A DNA stretch of 64,000 bases from Bryobacterales bacterium (lineage in GTDB: Bacteria > Acidobacteriota > Terriglobia > Bryobacterales > UBA6623): positions 49,291 to 113,290 of the forward strand of contig JAPOOG010000079.1 of the NCBI GenBank assembly GCA_026713545.1, in the 5' to 3' direction. Positions 50,006 through 59,109 of the stretch are shown in pieces. The position numbers and the translations under genes were made by a program. The notes below the pieces were generated by a model. It was not told the origin of the DNA, searched no databases, and saw only the letters and a program-made list of their open reading frames with translations. Positions within the stretch are counted from its first letter, which is position 1. Each line of letters opens with the position of its first letter.

Positions 50006-51340
50006 ATGACCTCCCGCCGCACTTTCACCAAGGCCGCCGCCATCACCGCCCTCTCCTACCAGCGCATCCCGGGAGCCAACGACCGCGTCCGGCTCGGATT
50101 CATCGGCGTCGGCAACCGCGGCACGTCGCTCGTCCGAGCGACCAAGGAATACGCCGACCAGCAGATCGCCGCTGTCTGCGACATCCGCCGCGACTTCATG
50201 GAGAACGCCGCACAGATCGCCGGAACGTCGCCGGAGCTTTTCAACGACTACCGTGATGTCATCGCCAAGCCCGACATCGACGCCGTCGTCATCGCTTCGC
50301 CCGATCACTGGCACGCGCTGATGGTGATCGACGCTTGCAACGCAGGCAAAGACATCTACATCGAGAAGCCCCTTTCGCTGACGATCTACGAAGGCCGTCG
50401 CATGATCGAGACCGCCAGGCGCACCAAGCGCGTCGTTCAGGTCGGCATCCAGCGCCGATCCGCGCCCTACTGCAGAGAAGCGGCGGAATTTGTCCGCTCC
50501 GGCGCCATCGGACACGTCACCGTCGCTCGCGCGGCGCGCATCGCCAACGAGTACCCGCACGGGATCGGCAGCACTCCCAACGCCGATCCGCCGCCGGGCA
50601 TCGATTGGGACCTGTACCTCGGCCCGGCGCCGGCCGCTCAATACAACGAGAACCGTTTCAGCTACAAATTCCGCTGGTTCTACGATTATTCCGGCGGACA
50701 GATCACCGACAATGGTGTCCACTACCTCGACTTGATCCAGTGGGGGCTCGGGCAGGACGCGCCGCTCTCCGTCACGGCCATCGGCGGCAAGTACGCCATT
50801 CAAGACAACCGCCAGACTGTTGACACGATGGAAGCACTGTGGCTGTTCCCCGGCGCAACACTGCTTACGTTCTCGGATTTCAGTTGCAACGCCGCTCCCG
50901 TGAACGCCACGAAGCCCTTTCTCGCCGAATGGCGCGGCACCAAGGGGACTGTATACGTCTACGGAAACGGTTGGGAAGTCATCCCCGAAAAACAGGCTGG
51001 CTTGCCCGCCCCTGGCGGCATTCCCCTCCCCGGACACCGTGAACGGCGCCAGGCATTTCGTGACTCCTACGAGCCCGCCATGGAAGTCAGGCAAGTCGAA
51101 GGCCGCGCCGACACCCGCTTCCACATCCGCAACTTTCTTGACTGCATCAAGTCTCGCGAAACTCCCAACTGCGATATCGAGACGGCCCATCGTTCAACCA
51201 CGACGGCCAATCTCGCCAACATCGCTCTCAAAACTCGCCAACACCTGACCTGGGACCGCATGAACGAGCGTTTCACGAACAGCGACGACGCGAATCGATA
51301 CCTTCACTACGAATACCGCGCACCCTGGAAACTCGGCTAG
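50006..51340 (+). CDS. Tat-exported Gfo/Idh/MocA-family oxidoreductase
   Basis: 444 aa starting MTSRRTFTKAAAITAL, a twin-arginine signal (SRRTFTK). The NAD(P)-binding Rossmann motif is LGFIGVGNRG, and the family EKP motif is IYIEKPLSLT. The C-terminal alpha/beta domain contains GGQITDNGVHYLDLIQWGLG with the His of the active-site region. Exported members of this family are abundant in Bryobacterales and Planctomycetes and are thought to act on sugars or cyclitols in the periplasm. Substrate unknown. Confidence 0.88.
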   Translation: MTSRRTFTKAAAITALSYQRIPGANDRVRLGFIGVGNRGTSLVRATKEYADQQIAAVCDIRRDFMENAAQIAGTSPELFNDYRDVIAKPDIDAVVIASPDHWHALMVIDACNAGKDIYIEKPLSLTIYEGRRMIETARRTKRVVQVGIQRRSAPYCREAAEFVRSGAIGHVTVARAARIANEYPHGIGSTPNADPPPGIDWDLYLGPAPAAQYNENRFSYKFRWFYDYSGGQITDNGVHYLDLIQWGLGQDAPLSVTAIGGKYAIQDNRQTVDTMEALWLFPGATLLTFSDFSCNAAPVNATKPFLAEWRGTKGTVYVYGNGWEVIPEKQAGLPAPGGIPLPGHRERRQAFRDSYEPAMEVRQVEGRADTRFHIRNFLDCIKSRETPNCDIETAHRSTTTANLANIALKTRQHLTWDRMNERFTNSDDANRYLHYEYRAPWKLG

Positions 51341-51396
51341 AACACTGTTCGGAGAGCCTTACCCTGCATCTCTCACCACCCGACGGTCGAAGCACA

Positions 51397-51530
51397 CGAT
51401 AAAAAGGCCGTGATTCGTGTTTCGTGTCTCGTGAAAACCATGGGCGGGGGCCTGGTTCGCTCCAGAAGAAATGTCTGACGGCCGGTGAACCAGAAAGGCC
51501 GTGCTTCGTGTTTCGCGATGCGCGGCGAAG
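51397..51530. repeat. Dispersed repeat family C, locus 3
   Basis: Two heptamer runs, each introduced by AAAGGCCGTG: 51404-51437 (CCGTGATTCGTGTTTCGTG, then TCTCGTGAAAAC) and 51505-51525 (CCGTGCTTCGTGTTTCGCG). They lie between the convergent oxidoreductase and rpmB genes. Confidence 0.65.
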
Positions 51531-51575
51531 AGCGGCGCCGCACCGCATCGAAAGGAGAGAGACCGGAACTCCCGC

Positions 51576-51812
51576 TCAGACCTTCTTGCCCTGCTTGCGC
51601 ATCTGTGCGACGACGCTCTCGATCCCCTTCTTGTTGATGATCTTGATCGCCTTGGCGCTGACGCGCATCCGTACCCAGCGTTTCTCGCTGGGGAGCCAGA
51701 AACGCTTGTACTGCAGGTTGGGCTCGAAGCGGCGCCGGGTCTTGTTGTTGGCGTGGGAGACGTTGTTGCCCGACATGGGCTTTTTCCCGGTGACGACACA
51801 GACTTTCGCCAT
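51576..51812 (-). CDS. rpmB: 50S ribosomal protein L28
   Basis: 78 aa, the normal length. The start [20 protein letters not shown] and the downstream block [16 protein letters not shown] are diagnostic, and [20 protein letters not shown] completes the family. The longer open frame upstream is not conserved. It stands alone, with no rpmG next to it, and has its own promoter and a leader stem-loop. Confidence 0.96.
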   Translation of the reverse strand: MAKVCVVTGKKPMSGNNVSHANNKTRRRFEPNLQYKRFWLPSEKRWVRMRVSAKAIKIINKKGIESVVAQMRKQGKKV

Positions 51813-51848
51813 GATGAGTGTTCCTAGCGCTTCGGTTGTTCCGTGGCC

Positions 51849-51888
51849 GCACGTCTCGGACGAGACGTGCCAAAGTGACTTCATCATA
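51849..51888 (-). promoter_or_regulatory. Promoter -10 box and 5' leader hairpin of rpmB
   Basis: On the minus strand TATGAT (51888-51883) is a good -10 box. Starting about 12 bases further is a perfect 10-base inverted repeat, GCACGTCTCG-TC-CGAGACGTGC (51870-51849). It would fold at the extreme 5' end of the mRNA, 36 bases before the ATG. It could stabilise the message or mediate ribosomal-protein feedback. No good -35 box was found. Confidence 0.5.
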
Positions 51889-52111
51889 GCACGAGGCAAC
51901 CCGACTGAATGGTAGAATGGCGTCGAAACCACCGACATCGAGCCCTGTTTCCAGCGGGGCTATAAAATCGGGAGCCGTGCCAAGCGCCGATAGTGGCAAC
52001 CCCTTTTGTTGCATCACTACCGGGAGGCGCGAAGCGGACTGCGCCCGATTGTCACAGCGCCCAGGCGGCTCGAGCGGACTCTTTTTTCCCCGGATTCCCA
52101 AGGAGGACTCA

Positions 52112-52579
52112 ATGGCTGACAAGAACGAACGCCGTGATTTCATTTCCGACGCAGTAAAGATGGGCGGCGCCGCAGGCATGGCCGCTCTCGCGATGGCCGT
52201 ACCCGCCAGGGGCGATCACCACAAGGTTCAAAAGACCAAGGCCGGCGTTCGCATCGGCAACCTGGTTTTCACGTCCGGTCTGACCGGCCCGCGCAAAGGC
52301 GGCCCGAGCGACTTCGGCGGCAGTGTCGAAGAACAGACACGAACGATTCTGCAGAAGCACAAGGACGCCCTCGAAGCCGTCGGCAGCTCGCTCGACAACG
52401 TGCTCAAGGTGACCGTCTTCATGTCTGACATCAAGGTCGAGAAACCCGCCATGAACAAGGCCTACGCCGAGTTCTTTACCAACCACAGGCCTTCGCGTTC
52501 TGCCGTCGGCGTCGAGTTCCCCGACTCCCGGACGAAGGTCGAAATCGAGATGATCGCCTACATGCCGGACATGGCCTGA
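52112..52579 (+). CDS. RidA/YjgF-family protein with a twin-arginine-like export signal
   Basis: 155 aa with AGGAGG 6 bases before the ATG. Residues 1-~34 read MADKNERRDFISDAVKMGGA then AGMAALAMAVPARG, a Tat-type leader. The RidA domain follows (GNLVFTSGLTGP, VEEQTRTILQKHKDALEAVG, LKVTVFMSDI). The imine-hydrolysing Arg sits in PSRSAVGVEFPD and the Glu in KVEIEMIAY. RidA normally deaminates reactive enamines in the cytoplasm; an exported form is unusual. Confidence 0.85.
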   Translation: MADKNERRDFISDAVKMGGAAGMAALAMAVPARGDHHKVQKTKAGVRIGNLVFTSGLTGPRKGGPSDFGGSVEEQTRTILQKHKDALEAVGSSLDNVLKVTVFMSDIKVEKPAMNKAYAEFFTNHRPSRSAVGVEFPDSRTKVEIEMIAYMPDMA

Positions 52580-52648
52580 GCCCTTGCTGCGAGTTCCATC
52601 GAAGGGGGCCGCGATCCGTCGCGCCCCCGGCGATTCCCACTGCCTGTC

Positions 52649-54109
52649 ATGAGTCGACATGCACTCGCTCTGGCCGTATGCGCCCTGATCGCTCTCGGCT
52701 GCTCTCCGCTTGGGCTGGAGAGCGACACCAAGGATGCTGCAACCGTCGCCGACACGGCAACCAAGGGCCGCACGCCCGAGGACCTCTACATTTCATGGAA
52801 AGAGCACCTCATCGACGATCAGCAGCTCAGCGGAGGCGTCGTTCTGCGTGGTGGCGACGGCCTCAAGATGGCGGACCTCGATCAAGACGGGCATCTCGAT
52901 ATCGTTTCCGTCCATGAGGATAACCACCACATCCGCCTCGCTTTCGGATCGAAGGACCCCGACGAATGGGAGTTGACCACTCTGGCCGAGGGTGTGGCGG
53001 AGGCCGGGGGGGCCGAGGATGCCTCCATCGCCGACGCCAATGGTGACGGGCATCTCGACGTAATCGTGGCGTGCGAGCTTGCCCACTTGATCTACTTCCA
53101 GAATCCGGGTGATCAGGAAACCATTCGCTCCGGCAAGTGGCCCCGTGTCATCCCCGACGTTGCGAACAACCGCGGCTCGTATATCCGCGTCTTCTTCGTC
53201 GACATCGACGGCGACGGCCGACCTGAAGTCACAGCGGCGAACAAGGGCGAGCAAAGCCCAGCGGTCGGCGGCCTTACAGACAAGGGATTCCCGCTTAAGG
53301 AAATCTCCTGGTTTGAATTGCCCGAAGACCCGCTCGATGGCAAGGCCTGGAAAGAGCACGTCTTGAAACGGGTGAAAGTCCCCATCAACTCCGAACCGGT
53401 CGACATGGACGGCGACGGTGATTGGGACCTGCTCGGCGGCAGCCGCGCCGAGGCGCGGACCTTCTGGTTCGAGAACCTCGGAGGGAAGCCGGCGGCGTTC
53501 CGCGAGCACAGAATGGATGTGACAGGCCGCCACGCGCCACAACAGCCCGGAGGCAAGCGCCTGACCGGAATGAATGCCGCTTTCCACGATCTCAACCAAG
53601 ACGGGCGGCTTGACGTCATCATGCAGGAAACGCCGACGCTGGTAGTCTGGCTCGAACAGCCCGACGACTTCTCGAAGCCTTGGACCATCCACGAGATCGG
53701 TGACATCGCTCCCGATTCATCGACCGGTCTTGCACTCGCCGACATCAACGGCGACGGCCGCCTTGACGTGATGACCGGTGGATATAGCCAGAGTCCGCGG
53801 GATCACGACGGTGATGAGATCGACGCTTCGAGCCGCACGGGCCGTCTTGCCTGGTTCGAGCAGCCCGAGGAGGTCACGCAGCCGTGGTCCCGGCACGACA
53901 TTTCACGCCGTAAGCGGGGCATGTACGATGTCTTCATAGCCAACGATATAGACCACGATGGAGATGTCGATTTCGTCACGACACGCGGCAACAGCGGCAA
54001 CTTCGACGGCGTATTGTGGATCGAGCAGGTGCGGACCGATGAACCCGTGAAGTCGTTTCAACCCGCACGCGAGAAAGAAAGCGCGCATTTGCCGCTGCCG
54101 CCCAGATAG
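52649..54109 (+). CDS. FG-GAP/VCBS repeat lipoprotein
   Basis: 486 aa. The leader MSRHALALAVCALIALGC ends in a lipobox (LGC, Cys18). The mature protein carries at least seven Ca-binding DxDxDG-type loops, including DLDQDGHLD, DANGDGHLD, DIDGDGRPE, DMDGDGDWD, DLNQDGRLD, DINGDGRLD and DIDHDGDVD, spaced as in a seven-bladed integrin-like propeller. It is probably a surface or periplasmic binding protein. It starts 69 bases after the RidA gene and may be co-transcribed. Confidence 0.85.
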   Translation: MSRHALALAVCALIALGCSPLGLESDTKDAATVADTATKGRTPEDLYISWKEHLIDDQQLSGGVVLRGGDGLKMADLDQDGHLDIVSVHEDNHHIRLAFGSKDPDEWELTTLAEGVAEAGGAEDASIADANGDGHLDVIVACELAHLIYFQNPGDQETIRSGKWPRVIPDVANNRGSYIRVFFVDIDGDGRPEVTAANKGEQSPAVGGLTDKGFPLKEISWFELPEDPLDGKAWKEHVLKRVKVPINSEPVDMDGDGDWDLLGGSRAEARTFWFENLGGKPAAFREHRMDVTGRHAPQQPGGKRLTGMNAAFHDLNQDGRLDVIMQETPTLVVWLEQPDDFSKPWTIHEIGDIAPDSSTGLALADINGDGRLDVMTGGYSQSPRDHDGDEIDASSRTGRLAWFEQPEEVTQPWSRHDISRRKRGMYDVFIANDIDHDGDVDFVTTRGNSGNFDGVLWIEQVRTDEPVKSFQPAREKESAHLPLPPR

Positions 54110-54591
54110 CGACTCGACGGCGGACAATAGCGGGCCTCACGAAGCCTATTGCGATGCGGGTCTTGCTCTTCCCTTAGTCCAGGTGCGCATAGCAGTCAGA
54201 CGGCAAACACACGGTCGTCATGGACTCGAACGGTGCTCGGGGCTATGAATTCCTGTAGCCGGGCGCGGTCCGCAAGAGTTGCTGCTGAACATAAGCGTCC
54301 GATCCAAAACCATTCGCAACTCGCGTACGACGGATTTGGACTCGATTGTTGTAGTTTCTTTGCGCGGCGCTAAGCTCAGGCCAAGCGGGCCTCCCCCGGC
54401 CCTTCCGTTGCGCCCTCAGATTCCTCCTTTGATCCTCCTTGCCCGTGCCGAGAGTAGCGCTGCATACCGGCGTTTACCCGTGCCTGGGGCCCGTCCGCTA
54501 TCGAGAGGAGGAGAAGCACTGCCTGCCGGCGTGTCATCGGAGACGCCTGCCCCTGCCGGACTTGCAGGCGGTGAAGAGCCGCTCGCCCGAG
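54110..54591. other. Gap between convergent genes, nothing recognised
   Basis: About 480 bases with short frames only (up to 148 codons, rich in Arg/Pro and lacking motifs). No tRNA, hairpin with T-tract or repeat family member was recognised. Confidence 0.3.
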
Positions 54592-55293
54592 CTACTCTGC
54601 GTGCAGCGGGTCGACCCGCTCGACGACCCCGTCTCGGTACGTCACCCGCACCGGGGCAATCCCGCCTTCGGCGCCGAGCTTGTAGTCGACGATGCGCTGT
54701 GTCGAGTGTCGGGATGATTGGATGACGTTGCCCGCTCCCAGGGAGAAGACGACCTGGTGTTCACTCATCCCCGGCTCGACCGAGTTGGTCTCGATCTTTC
54801 GCCAGTCTTCGTCCGACCAATGGGTCCACAACTCCCTCGGGTCCTTGAGGAGAAACAGCTCGTCCACAAAGAATTGGCCGCCTGCGGCGATGGGCAGGGT
54901 GTAGCTCACCCCCCCTTTTTCGAAGGTCAACCGCACTTCACGCCCAGCTTGCCGGATCCTGGTGGGAACGATCTTCTCCAACGGTCCCAGCACCTTGTTG
55001 CCCGGTTGGTAAGTCCAGCGAAAGCCCTCTTTCACCCAAAGCGGCTTTCCGATGAGCTTTTGAGCCGACTGTACGCTCGTGACATAAGACTTCGGCGGGT
55101 AGACGTAGGCGTCGGGATGAATCTTGCGGAGCGGTCCCTGCTTGCGCTCCAGGCGCGGACGGGTTGCACGCTCGTAGAAGGTCACGCCGAGATACGCTAC
55201 GGTGACGGTCAGTCCGACGCGCAGCGCGATGCGGGTCGGACCGACCCATCGGCCGGGCAGCGGCTTTCTGTCGCTGTCGAGAAGCTTGCTCAC
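54592..55293 (-). CDS. Membrane-anchored protein with BamE/SmpA-like C-terminal domain
   Basis: 233 aa from the GTG at 55293; the frame is open to 55494, but that part overlaps the methyltransferase gene. A single N-terminal helix (~21-38, ALRVGLTVTVAYLGVTFYE) anchors it. The middle resembles an outer-membrane assembly factor repeat. The C-terminal ~70 residues (SVEPGMSEHQVVFSLGAGNV, then PVRVTYRDGVVERVDPL) follow the BamE/SmpA pattern GMs...V...lG...v.f.dG.v. It is third in a unit with aroB and menG/ubiE. The assignment is inference from pattern. Confidence 0.5.
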   Translation of the reverse strand: MSKLLDSDRKPLPGRWVGPTRIALRVGLTVTVAYLGVTFYERATRPRLERKQGPLRKIHPDAYVYPPKSYVTSVQSAQKLIGKPLWVKEGFRWTYQPGNKVLGPLEKIVPTRIRQAGREVRLTFEKGGVSYTLPIAAGGQFFVDELFLLKDPRELWTHWSDEDWRKIETNSVEPGMSEHQVVFSLGAGNVIQSSRHSTQRIVDYKLGAEGGIAPVRVTYRDGVVERVDPLHAE

Positions 55294-55327
55294 CGAGTTC
55301 GAATCGCGTTCCTGTCGCCGCGGGTGC

Positions 55328-56089
55328 TCATTTGTAACACAGATGAAGGACGGAAATGCCTCCCGTAAGGGGTACCGCTTCGGTGCGCTGAAACCCTGCC
55401 TTGCGGGCCGCCTCGGAAAGCTCCTCGGGGGTGAGGAATTTCTCGACCGAGTCCTGGAGATAGGAATAGGCGCCTCCCGATCCCGAGAGGGCATTGCCGA
55501 TCTTCGGCAGGACGTGCCGAAAATAGAACCCGAACAGCGGCTCCAGCAGCGGCGCGGTGGGTCTGGAAAACTCGAGGATCGCGAGACATCCGCCCGGGGC
55601 GAGCAGGCGATGGCATTCGCGCAGGCCGGCGTCGTAATCAGCGAGATTGCGGAACCCCCAGGCGGTCGTGATCAGGTCGAACAACTCGCCCGCGGAGGGG
55701 ACGCTGAGCGCGTCGGCTTCCAGGAGCCGAATCGGCCTCGACACGCGGCGCAGTTTGCGGCCTGCTTCAAGCAGCATCGGCCGCGAAAAGTCGGCCCCCA
55801 TAACCGGGACGGCGCGGTCGCCGCAGAGACCCCTGCGCTCGCGGTCGAGAGCCAGCATGAGGTCGCCAGTCCCGCAACACAGATCAAGCACTCGGGCGCC
55901 GGCTCTTTCGAGATAGGGCCTCACCTTGCGAACGAGCGTTCGCCGCCAGTATTGATCGATCCGCAGCGAAAGGAGGCGATTCAGGAAGTCATAGCGCGGC
56001 GCGACGCGTCCGAACATTTCGCGGATCCGCCGCGAAACGGCAACCTGGTTCGCTGGGTCGACGCCGGCTGGTGCCGCTCCACGTGTCAT
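55328..56089 (-). CDS. ubiE: Demethylmenaquinone / ubiquinone C-methyltransferase
   Basis: 253 aa class I SAM methyltransferase that methylates the quinone ring in menaquinone (MenG) or ubiquinone (UbiE) synthesis. Family marks: IREMFGRVAPRYDFLNRLLS near the N-terminus, SAM motif I VLDLCCGTGDLML, then TTAWGFRNLADYDAGLRECH and LEFSRPTAPLLEPLFGFYF. The ATG overlaps the aroB stop (ATGA), so translation is coupled. Menaquinone is the more likely product in an acidobacterium, but the sequence alone does not decide. Confidence 0.9.
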   Translation of the reverse strand: MTRGAAPAGVDPANQVAVSRRIREMFGRVAPRYDFLNRLLSLRIDQYWRRTLVRKVRPYLERAGARVLDLCCGTGDLMLALDRERRGLCGDRAVPVMGADFSRPMLLEAGRKLRRVSRPIRLLEADALSVPSAGELFDLITTAWGFRNLADYDAGLRECHRLLAPGGCLAILEFSRPTAPLLEPLFGFYFRHVLPKIGNALSGSGGAYSYLQDSVEKFLTPEELSEAARKAGFQRTEAVPLTGGISVLHLCYK

Positions 56090-57210
56090 TGGGGGGCAAC
56101 CGGCTGAGGCGAGGGTGTGGATACGAGTGCCGCCGAAAGCGCCTTGCGGGCGGCCTCAGTGACCAGATTCCTGTTCGGATCGCGAACCACTTCGACCTTG
56201 CCGATCGCGGTCGGCAAAACGAAGTGGACCCTGCCGCCGATCGTTTTCTTGTCTCCGCCGATGCGCGCCACCAGGTTGTGGGCCGAGACTCCGTCAAGCG
56301 CCGGGATAGGGCCGTATGCCGACACGGTGCGCTCCAGCGTTTCACACTCTTCGCCGGAAAGCATGCCCAGCGATTCGGCCAGGTAGGCGGCGGCGATCAT
56401 CCCGTACCCGACCGCCTCTCCGTGGAGCAGCCGGCGGTATCCCGTTTGGGCCTCGAGCGCATGGCCGAGGTTATGTCCGAAATTCAAAATGCGGCGCAGG
56501 CCGCTCTCCTTCTCGTCCCTGCGAACGACATCGGCTTTGATCGCGACGGACTCGGCGATGATCTTCTCGAGCAGTTCCGGGTCTCGGGCCAGGATGAGCT
56601 CGCTGGCGCTCGACATGAGATCGAAGAGCGAGCGGCTCCGGATGATGCCGTGCTTGACCACCTCGAACAGGCCTGCCCGGTATTCCCGATCGGGCAGAGT
56701 GGACAGCGTCAGAGGGTCCATCAAAACGAGCCGCGGTTGATGGAACGCGCCGACCAAGTTCTTGCCCTCGATGAGATTTACGCCCGTCTTGCCGCCCACC
56801 GCGGCATCGACCTGCGCCAACAGAGTCGTGGGCACCTGAATCAGATCGACTCCTCGCATATAGACTGCCGCGACGAATCCTGCCACGTCGCCGGCGATGC
56901 CTCCGCCAAAAGCCAGCACGCACGCCGAGCGATCGGCCCCGGCGGCGAACATCTTGTCGCAGAGTCGTTCGACTTCATCCAGGCGCTTCCTGCCTTCGCC
57001 GCCCGGGTAGCTCAAATGCGTGGAGTTCAGGCCGCCCAAGCCCTTCACCAGACGAGCGTGCTGGTGCCGCCAGGTTCCCTCGTCGGCGATGATGAAGATC
57101 CTCCGGTCACTCACGATGGGCCGGATGTATTCGGCCGCCCGCTCCAGCCCGCCGCTGTCGATCACGACATCGTAGCTACTGTCCGTCGTCTCAACGGGGA
57201 CGCGTTGCAT
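56086..57210 (-). CDS. aroB: 3-dehydroquinate synthase
   Basis: Second step of the shikimate pathway, DAHP to 3-dehydroquinate, NAD and Zn dependent. 374 aa from the ATG at 57210; the frame extends to 57384 without conservation. Signatures: LAFGGGIAGDVAGFVAAVYM, IQVPTTLLAQVDAAVGGKTG, ILNFGHNLGHALEAQ (zinc His) and RLLHGEAVGYGM (second zinc His). It shares an operon with menG/ubiE, linking chorismate supply to quinone synthesis. Confidence 0.95.
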   Translation of the reverse strand: MQRVPVETTDSSYDVVIDSGGLERAAEYIRPIVSDRRIFIIADEGTWRHQHARLVKGLGGLNSTHLSYPGGEGRKRLDEVERLCDKMFAAGADRSACVLAFGGGIAGDVAGFVAAVYMRGVDLIQVPTTLLAQVDAAVGGKTGVNLIEGKNLVGAFHQPRLVLMDPLTLSTLPDREYRAGLFEVVKHGIIRSRSLFDLMSSASELILARDPELLEKIIAESVAIKADVVRRDEKESGLRRILNFGHNLGHALEAQTGYRRLLHGEAVGYGMIAAAYLAESLGMLSGEECETLERTVSAYGPIPALDGVSAHNLVARIGGDKKTIGGRVHFVLPTAIGKVEVVRDPNRNLVTEAARKALSAALVSTPSPQPVAPQ

Positions 57211-57664
57211 GGTCTTTTTGTACCACGCGATCTCAGCTTGCGGGTCCCGAACGTCGTCACAGGCGAGGCTTGTTAAGATGATCGTAAGTGGTTCAAAGGG
57301 GTTTCCATGTCGAAGAGCCGCAATGATTTTGTGAAACCGCCGACGGGCTGAGCGCCGCCGACGAAATGGCTTCCGACAACCCACCGGTCAGATTCCGAAG
57401 CACAAGCCAGACACGGATGTGGTGATCATCAGCCGGGGCGGCGTGCGACTTGGCAATTGATGGACCATCAGCAGGCGCTTGATACGATCCGGCGCTGCTA
57501 CGACCCGGGCTGCAACGATTTGACATCGCCGCCAGCGCCTGCGGCATCAGTCAGAAGCGTTACGGTGTTGCGCCGTCTGGTGTTCGCGACAAGATCTGCG
57601 TCACCGTTAGGTTCCCGGTCTTGGACAAGCTTTGCACAAGCTCGTCGGGGGCCATGCCTGCAAG
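57211..57664. other. Divergent gap between aroB and the MFS gene
   Basis: A short stretch around 57380-57460 translates as PTGQIPKHKPDTDVVIISRG then GVRLGN and a stop, which has protein-like character but no start or continuation. It may be the tail of a lost gene. The rest is featureless. Confidence 0.3.
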
Positions 57665-58960
57665 ATGGTCTCCTTCCCCCAACTCCTCGGCGGCAATCGC
57701 AACTACCGTCATACGTGGTTCGGGCAGGTAGTGAGTGAAGTCGGAGACCACTTCAATACAATCGCCGTTTTCGCCCTGGCGCTCGAAAACACTCATTCCG
57801 GCTTGGCGGTCAGTGCGGTGATGCTTTCACGCGCACTTCCAATGATCATGGCGGGTCCTGTCGCAGGCGTTCTACTTGACCGCTGGGACCGCAAGAAGAT
57901 CATGCTCGCGAGCGATTCGACTCGAGCGGTTGTGGCGGTCGGTTTCATCTTCGCTGTCGATCCCGCGAACACTTGGCTGCTTTATCCGTTGAGCGCGCTG
58001 CTGTGGTTCGCCGCTCCGTTCTTCACCAGCGGACGTACGGCACTGCTTCCCGAGATTACGACGAAGCAAGAGCTGCAGACCGCGAACTCGTTGACGCAAA
58101 CGACTCGTTATTTTGCTCTCACCGCCGGGACATTCTTCGGTGGCGTCAGCGTCGCGGCCTGGGGCTACGAATGGGCGTTCGGCCTGAACGCAGTGTCGTT
58201 TGCCTTTTCGGCTCTGATGATCTCGCGGCTGCGAGTCAATAAAGGTCACTTCCGGCCGGAACGAACTGCGCTCACCGAAAGCGATGTCATGCGGCCCTGG
58301 CACGAGTACAAAGAGGGGCTGCGCTACCTCAGAGCGACACCGCTCTTTCTCGCTATCGCAATGGGGAATGTCGGCTGGGCGACTGGTGGCGGCGCAGCGC
58401 AGATTCTCTTCGGACTCTTCGGCGATCTCGTCTTCGACCGCGGCGCGGCGGGCATTGGAATGATCTGGAGCAGCGCCGGCGTGGGGCTGCTGATCGGCGC
58501 AGCCGTCACTTACACGATGGTCAACAAGCTCCCATTCGAGAAATACAAGACGGTCGTCGTCATCGCCTACCTGATCCACGGGACGGCATACATCCTCTTC
58601 AGTCAGATGGAAGAGTTCTGGCTGGCGCTGATGTTCATATTGATTTCGCGGGCTTCGAGCGCCGTATTTGTGATCTCGAACCTTGGGCAGCTTCTGCGTC
58701 ATGTCAGCGATCAGTTTCGCGGGCGCGTCTTCTCGACGATCGAGTCAATGACCTGGGCGATGATGATTCTGTCACTCACGGCAGCGGGTGTGGCTTCGGA
58801 GTTCGTTAGCCCGAGGACGATCGGAGCCGTAGCCGGCTTTTTGAGTTCCCTCACCGCTGTCGGCTGGGCTTGGGCTCATTGGACCAGCCGCCTTCCCGAG
58901 CCCGCCCTCGAAGGCGTCGACCCAACGGAAGTCGAGGTTCACCGTGAACCGCGCACCTAG
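57665..58960 (+). CDS. Major facilitator superfamily exporter (MFS_3/EntS-like)
   Basis: 431 aa from the ATG at 57665; a TTG at 57632 is possible. Twelve predicted helices. The loop 2-3 motif VAGVLLDRWDRKKIMLASDS and the early segment NYRHTWFGQVVSEVGDHFNT are typical of the EntS/bacilysin-type exporters. No clear ribosome-binding site. Substrate unknown; no biosynthetic cluster is adjacent. Confidence 0.88.
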   Translation: MVSFPQLLGGNRNYRHTWFGQVVSEVGDHFNTIAVFALALENTHSGLAVSAVMLSRALPMIMAGPVAGVLLDRWDRKKIMLASDSTRAVVAVGFIFAVDPANTWLLYPLSALLWFAAPFFTSGRTALLPEITTKQELQTANSLTQTTRYFALTAGTFFGGVSVAAWGYEWAFGLNAVSFAFSALMISRLRVNKGHFRPERTALTESDVMRPWHEYKEGLRYLRATPLFLAIAMGNVGWATGGGAAQILFGLFGDLVFDRGAAGIGMIWSSAGVGLLIGAAVTYTMVNKLPFEKYKTVVVIAYLIHGTAYILFSQMEEFWLALMFILISRASSAVFVISNLGQLLRHVSDQFRGRVFSTIESMTWAMMILSLTAAGVASEFVSPRTIGAVAGFLSSLTAVGWAWAHWTSRLPEPALEGVDPTEVEVHREPRT

Positions 58961-59109
58961 CCCCGGCCGGAATGAGCGGCGGTCCCTGCTGGCTGACAGT
59001 CGGAGCTAGAGAAGCAGGTATGGCAGCCTTGACTCAGGCGGCGTCACCGATGGGGACTTGCCGATGAGAAAGGCAGGGGCGGCGAAGCGAAGCATCAGAA
59101 AGCACAGAG

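Noticed and set aside
55291..55310. GTTCGAATC, a tRNA T-loop-like string
   Set aside because: No flanking T-arm pairing or acceptor stem. It lies in the 5' part of a coding gene.
57293..57470. Possible small gene starting MSKSRNDFVKPPTG
   Set aside because: It stops after 14 codons. A protein-like stretch follows in another frame, but nothing complete can be built from it.
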